From: CAYLNM01 sp964385045
Lineage (GTDB): Bacteria; Planctomycetota; Phycisphaerae; Phycisphaerales; SM1A02
Length of the DNA: 33,444 nucleotides
NCBI GenBank assembly: GCA_964385045.1
Contig: CAYLNM010000030.1
Span: 1 to 33,444, forward strand
Reading direction: 5' to 3'
Shown: piece after piece, positions 31,072-33,444 of the stretch
Numbering within the stretch: the first letter of the stretch is position 1
Layout of the letters: each line of letters begins with the position of its first letter
The notes under the pieces: generated by a model
Database searches by the model: none
The model's input: only the letters and a program-made list of their open reading frames with translations
Told to the model about the DNA's origin: nothing
Made by a program: the position numbers and the translations under genes

Positions 31072-31737
31072 TCAGGAACGCCGCACCTCCTCGCGCACCA
31101 GCGCCGCGATCGCCCGCCTTGCCTCGGGGCGCACGAGCATCGCCCCGAACGACAAGTCGCCGTCGGAGCCGCTCAGCGTGATCTGCTCCTGCGGGACGTT
31201 GCCGGTCCCGGTGCTCGTCGGGGTGATGCGCACCCGGGTGTCCCGGTCGTAGCGAAAGTGCCGCACCCGTCCGAGCGAGCCGACTCCGACGAAGACCGTG
31301 CCCTCGCCGCGGTGCAGGGCGATCTCCGTGCGCCCGAGGAGGCTCATGAGCGTGATCGCGACGAGGACCACGCTGCCCAGGAGGAAGGGGATGCCGAAGA
31401 GCGAGATCATCGGGTCGAAGGACCCCTTGGCGATCTGCGACCCGTAGATCGCCGACATCGAGCCTCCGGCCCACACCAGCGTGAACGGGACGAGGACGAA
31501 TGCGATCGGCGACCGTCGCTGGTGGACGACCCGCAGGTCGGCCATCGGATCGGGCACGATCCGCACGCCACGCGGCAGATCGTGCGGATCGACCGGCCCG
31601 AGCTCCGCATCCTCCGCGAGGTCGGCGAAGGAGTGGGTGCGTCCGCAGGCACGGCAGAGCGCCACGTCGGTGGACGGATTGACGTCCTCGGACGAGATCG
31701 ACAGACGGCAGTCGGGACACGTCCACGTCGCGGACAC
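31072..31737 (-). CDS. Zinc-ribbon membrane protein, unknown
   Basis: A 221-aa protein. An N-terminal zinc ribbon (C7 and C10 in CPDC, C28 and C31 in CRACG) is followed by a linker, two transmembrane helices (about 76-96 and 110-134, with FVLVPFTLVWAGGSMSAIYG and SLFGIPFLLGSVVL) and a C-terminal beta-rich domain with alternating charged strands (TEIALHRGEG to FRYDRDTRVRI). The two-helix plus beta layout recalls bacterial membrane proteins with PH-like domains, but I cannot assign a family with confidence. The GTG at 31737 has GGAG seven bases upstream on the minus strand. It is followed after 61 bp by the SSAT-like acetyltransferase. Confidence 0.72.
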   Translation of the reverse strand: MSATWTCPDCRLSISSEDVNPSTDVALCRACGRTHSFADLAEDAELGPVDPHDLPRGVRIVPDPMADLRVVHQRRSPIAFVLVPFTLVWAGGSMSAIYGSQIAKGSFDPMISLFGIPFLLGSVVLVAITLMSLLGRTEIALHRGEGTVFVGVGSLGRVRHFRYDRDTRVRITPTSTGTGNVPQEQITLSGSDGDLSFGAMLVRPEARRAIAALVREEVRRS

Positions 31738-32159
31738 GGCGATGCTCCGGAAGGAACTGGCCTTCCTTCGTACCACGCCGGGTGACCACCGGCGCCGATC
31801 CCGGCGGTCAGGCGTCGGCCTGCCGGCCCCGCCGGACCCGCCGGCCCGGCGGATCCGCGGGATCAGGCCCGCCGCGGAGGGCCGGTTCGCGAGGCCGAGC
31901 GGCAGCACGTCGCGATCGGGCGGCCGCAGCTCGTCGCCCCGTTCGGCGACGAGGACGCTCCGGCGCCGCCGACCGCCGCCGACCGCCGCCGCTGGGGCGG
32001 TCGACGACCCGTTGGCGGTCGATGAACCGAGGCCGCGCGGCGAGGATCGCCGGCGGGACCATCGGCCCGCAGCCGGGGCAGCACGCGGCGAGGACGGAAG
32101 GGCAAGGGGGGCGGCGCACCGCACGGTGACCGCCGATCGCCGCCGGGCCGAGAGGCGGC
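31738..32159. other. Intergenic region, no gene seen
   Basis: A 422-bp gap between the hydrolase stop and the zinc-ribbon membrane protein start. Open frames on the minus strand (for example 31808-32119) are Arg-rich and lack protein-like composition. A short direct repeat, GACCGCCGCC, occurs twice at 31971-31990. The promoter of the zinc-ribbon gene should be near its left end. Confidence 0.5.
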
Positions 32160-33444
32160 TCACGGCCCCGGGTCGTGGTCGGCCCGGCCGGACGCCGGAG
32201 ACGGGGGCGCTCCCGAGGCTCCTCGCCGCTGCACCTGCTCCAGCAGCCAGTCCACCGCCTCGTCGAGCACCTCCTCGACGACGAGCAGGTGACCGACCTC
32301 GGGCACGAGGCGGTACTCCACGTCGGCCCCCGAGGCCTCGGCGAGCGCGGCGTTCCGCTCGACGCGGGCCGCGGGCACCACGGTGTCGCGGGCGGCCCCG
32401 AAGTAGAGCAGCGGCGGCGCGGCGGCCGGATCCTCGAAGCGCGGCGTCGGACCGCCGGCGATGAGGGCCGCGGCGGCCACGCGGCCCGGGTGCAGGCCGG
32501 CCTGGGCCCCCGCGGTCATCGCCCCGAGCGAGTGGCCGACCAGCAGCACCCGGCCCCGGTCGAACCGCTGCACCTCGTCGACGGCGTCCAGCAGGGCCGG
32601 CAGACTCCCGCCGACGGCGAGCGACGTGGTCGGCACCGCGACGAGGAGGAAGCCCTCGCGCTCGGCGAGGCGGACGAGCCGCCCGCCCGCGTGACCGTCG
32701 ACGAAGAGATGCTCGTTGCCGCCGGCTCCGTGGAGGGCGAGCACCAGCGGCGGCGGGTCGCCGGTCCCGGCGCGGGCGGCGGCCGCCGCCGCGGCGACGT
32801 CCGGCGCGGCCACCACCCGGACCGGCCAGCGTCCGCCGTCGACCGCGAGGCGCATCCAGCGGTCGCCGGGGCGATCCGCGAGCGGCGGCTCGCCCGCCCC
32901 GAGGGCGGCGACCTCGGCCTCGAGCTGCGAGCGCAGGCGGACGCGGTCGAGGGCGAAGCCGGTGACGTCGCCCGGGGCGAGCCGGTCGCGCAGGCGCGCG
33001 AGGCGATCGCGGACGATCCACCGCGCGGCCTCCCGCGACGGGTCGAGCACGGGGATGGCCTCGAGCCGTGCCGCGAGTCGCCGCCGGTCGGCGTCGAACG
33101 ACGTGCGGCTGACGGTCCACTGGCCGAGCTCGAGCGCGGGCATCGCGCCGCCGGCGAAGGGACCGGCCACGGCGATCCGCCAGCGGCCGTCGGAGGGAGC
33201 GGCGGAGAGAGGAAGCTCGATGACGTCGGCGACGCCGGCGCGGACGTCCGCATCGTCCGGGATCAGTCGCCGGGCGTCGATCGTCGCGCGAGCCACCGCC
33301 CCCGCCGGATCGAGGTCGCCGGGCCGCACCGGACCGTCCGGCAGCATGAGCAGCTCGAGCGTGCGGTCGGCCGGGGCGGCGGCCGCGTCCGCCCCCGCGC
33401 CCGCCCCCGGCCCGGCCCCCGCGGCCGCGCCCGTGGCCGCCGCC
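32160..33444 (-). CDS. Alpha/beta hydrolase, 5' end cut by the window
   Basis: The gene is truncated by the window edge. Numbered from the internal ATG at 33347, the C-terminal half (about 198-375) is an alpha/beta hydrolase: oxyanion region LALHGAGG (204-210), nucleophile S273 in GHSLGAM, acid D321 in AARDTVV and H353 in VGHLL. The N-terminal about 190 residues show no clear domain but have an alpha/beta composition. The frame stays open from 33347 to the end of the window, reading an Ala/Gly-rich tract typical of planctomycete signal peptide or linker regions, so the real start and probably a signal peptide lie beyond 33444. Poly-hydroxyalkanoate depolymerase-like or carboxylesterase-like activity is possible, not shown. 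Confidence 0.8.
   Translation of the reverse strand, partial: AAATGAAAGAGPGAGAGADAAAAPADRTLELLMLPDGPVRPGDLDPAGAVARATIDARRLIPDDADVRAGVADVIELPLSAAPSDGRWRIAVAGPFAGGAMPALELGQWTVSRTSFDADRRRLAARLEAIPVLDPSREAARWIVRDRLARLRDRLAPGDVTGFALDRVRLRSQLEAEVAALGAGEPPLADRPGDRWMRLAVDGGRWPVRVVAAPDVAAAAAAARAGTGDPPPLVLALHGAGGNEHLFVDGHAGGRLVRLAEREGFLLVAVPTTSLAVGGSLPALLDAVDEVQRFDRGRVLLVGHSLGAMTAGAQAGLHPGRVAAAALIAGGPTPRFEDPAAAPPLLYFGAARDTVVPAARVERNAALAEASGADVEYRLVPEVGHLLVVEEVLDEAVDWLLEQVQRRGASGAPPSPASGRADHDPGP

Noticed and set aside
31808..32119. Minus-strand frame with a CCPGCG motif before the zinc-ribbon membrane protein
   Set aside because: One CxxC-like motif alone in an Arg-rich frame; no second Cys pair, no ribosome site.

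Overview
The window is very GC-rich DNA, visibly above 70% G+C, with G or C at nearly every third codon position and frequent GTG starts. The gene content suggests a planctomycete, probably Phycisphaerae-like. The reasons are a PilM/N/O/P plus PilB set, small membrane proteins carrying CxxC zinc ribbons, a secreted LolA-like protein, a secreted TPR/peptidase-MA protein and a Bacillus-type SdhB. This assignment is by family resemblance only. No rRNA, tRNA, CRISPR array, insertion sequence or phage gene was seen.

Layout. 291-5810 (+) is a type IV pilus/type II secretion core operon, pilM-pilN-pilO-pilP-like, then pilB/gspE behind a 127-bp spacer that can fold into two strong hairpins. 5960-14550 is a signalling island: a PAS histidine kinase with a stand-alone receiver (+), a minus-strand operon of a receiver-histidine kinase with three single-domain receivers, and a further receiver protein at 13915-14550. 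None has a recognisable DNA-binding output domain. Interspersed are pdxH, two short-chain dehydrogenases and a zinc-ribbon membrane protein. 14985-19184 (-) encodes a large secreted TPR metallopeptidase-like protein and a LolA-like protein. 19371-21865 (-) is a translationally coupled pair: a UbiA-family enzyme like decaprenyl-phosphate phosphoribosyltransferases, and a polytopic GT-C-like protein. 22427-24408 (+) holds an orphan sdhB and an outer-membrane beta-barrel protein. 24460-27499 (-) holds a secreted zinc metallopeptidase with a C-terminal VHL-beta-like domain, a DUF985 cupin and an acetyltransferase; arginase follows on +. 28617-33444 (-) is a run of small conserved proteins (Pmp3/UPF0057, DUF1992, DUF1294, two zinc-ribbon proteins, an SSAT-like acetyltransferase), then a secreted alpha/beta hydrolase cut by the window end.

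How they may work together: the pilus motor genes sit directly beside the receiver-rich island, so control of the pilus by protein contact rather than transcription is plausible but unproven. The UbiA/GT-C pair looks like a lipid-linked sugar donor plus its user. Intergenic spaces carry many short GC-rich tandem repeats (7, 9, 10, 12 and 34 bp) and perfect inverted repeats lacking U-tracts.

Most interesting for follow-up: the metallopeptidase-VHL fusion, the degenerate GGDEF-like tail of the receiver-kinase, the UbiA/GT-C pair, and two genes (28617-28805 and 30525-31010) whose family-expected N-terminus has no ATG/GTG/TTG codon.
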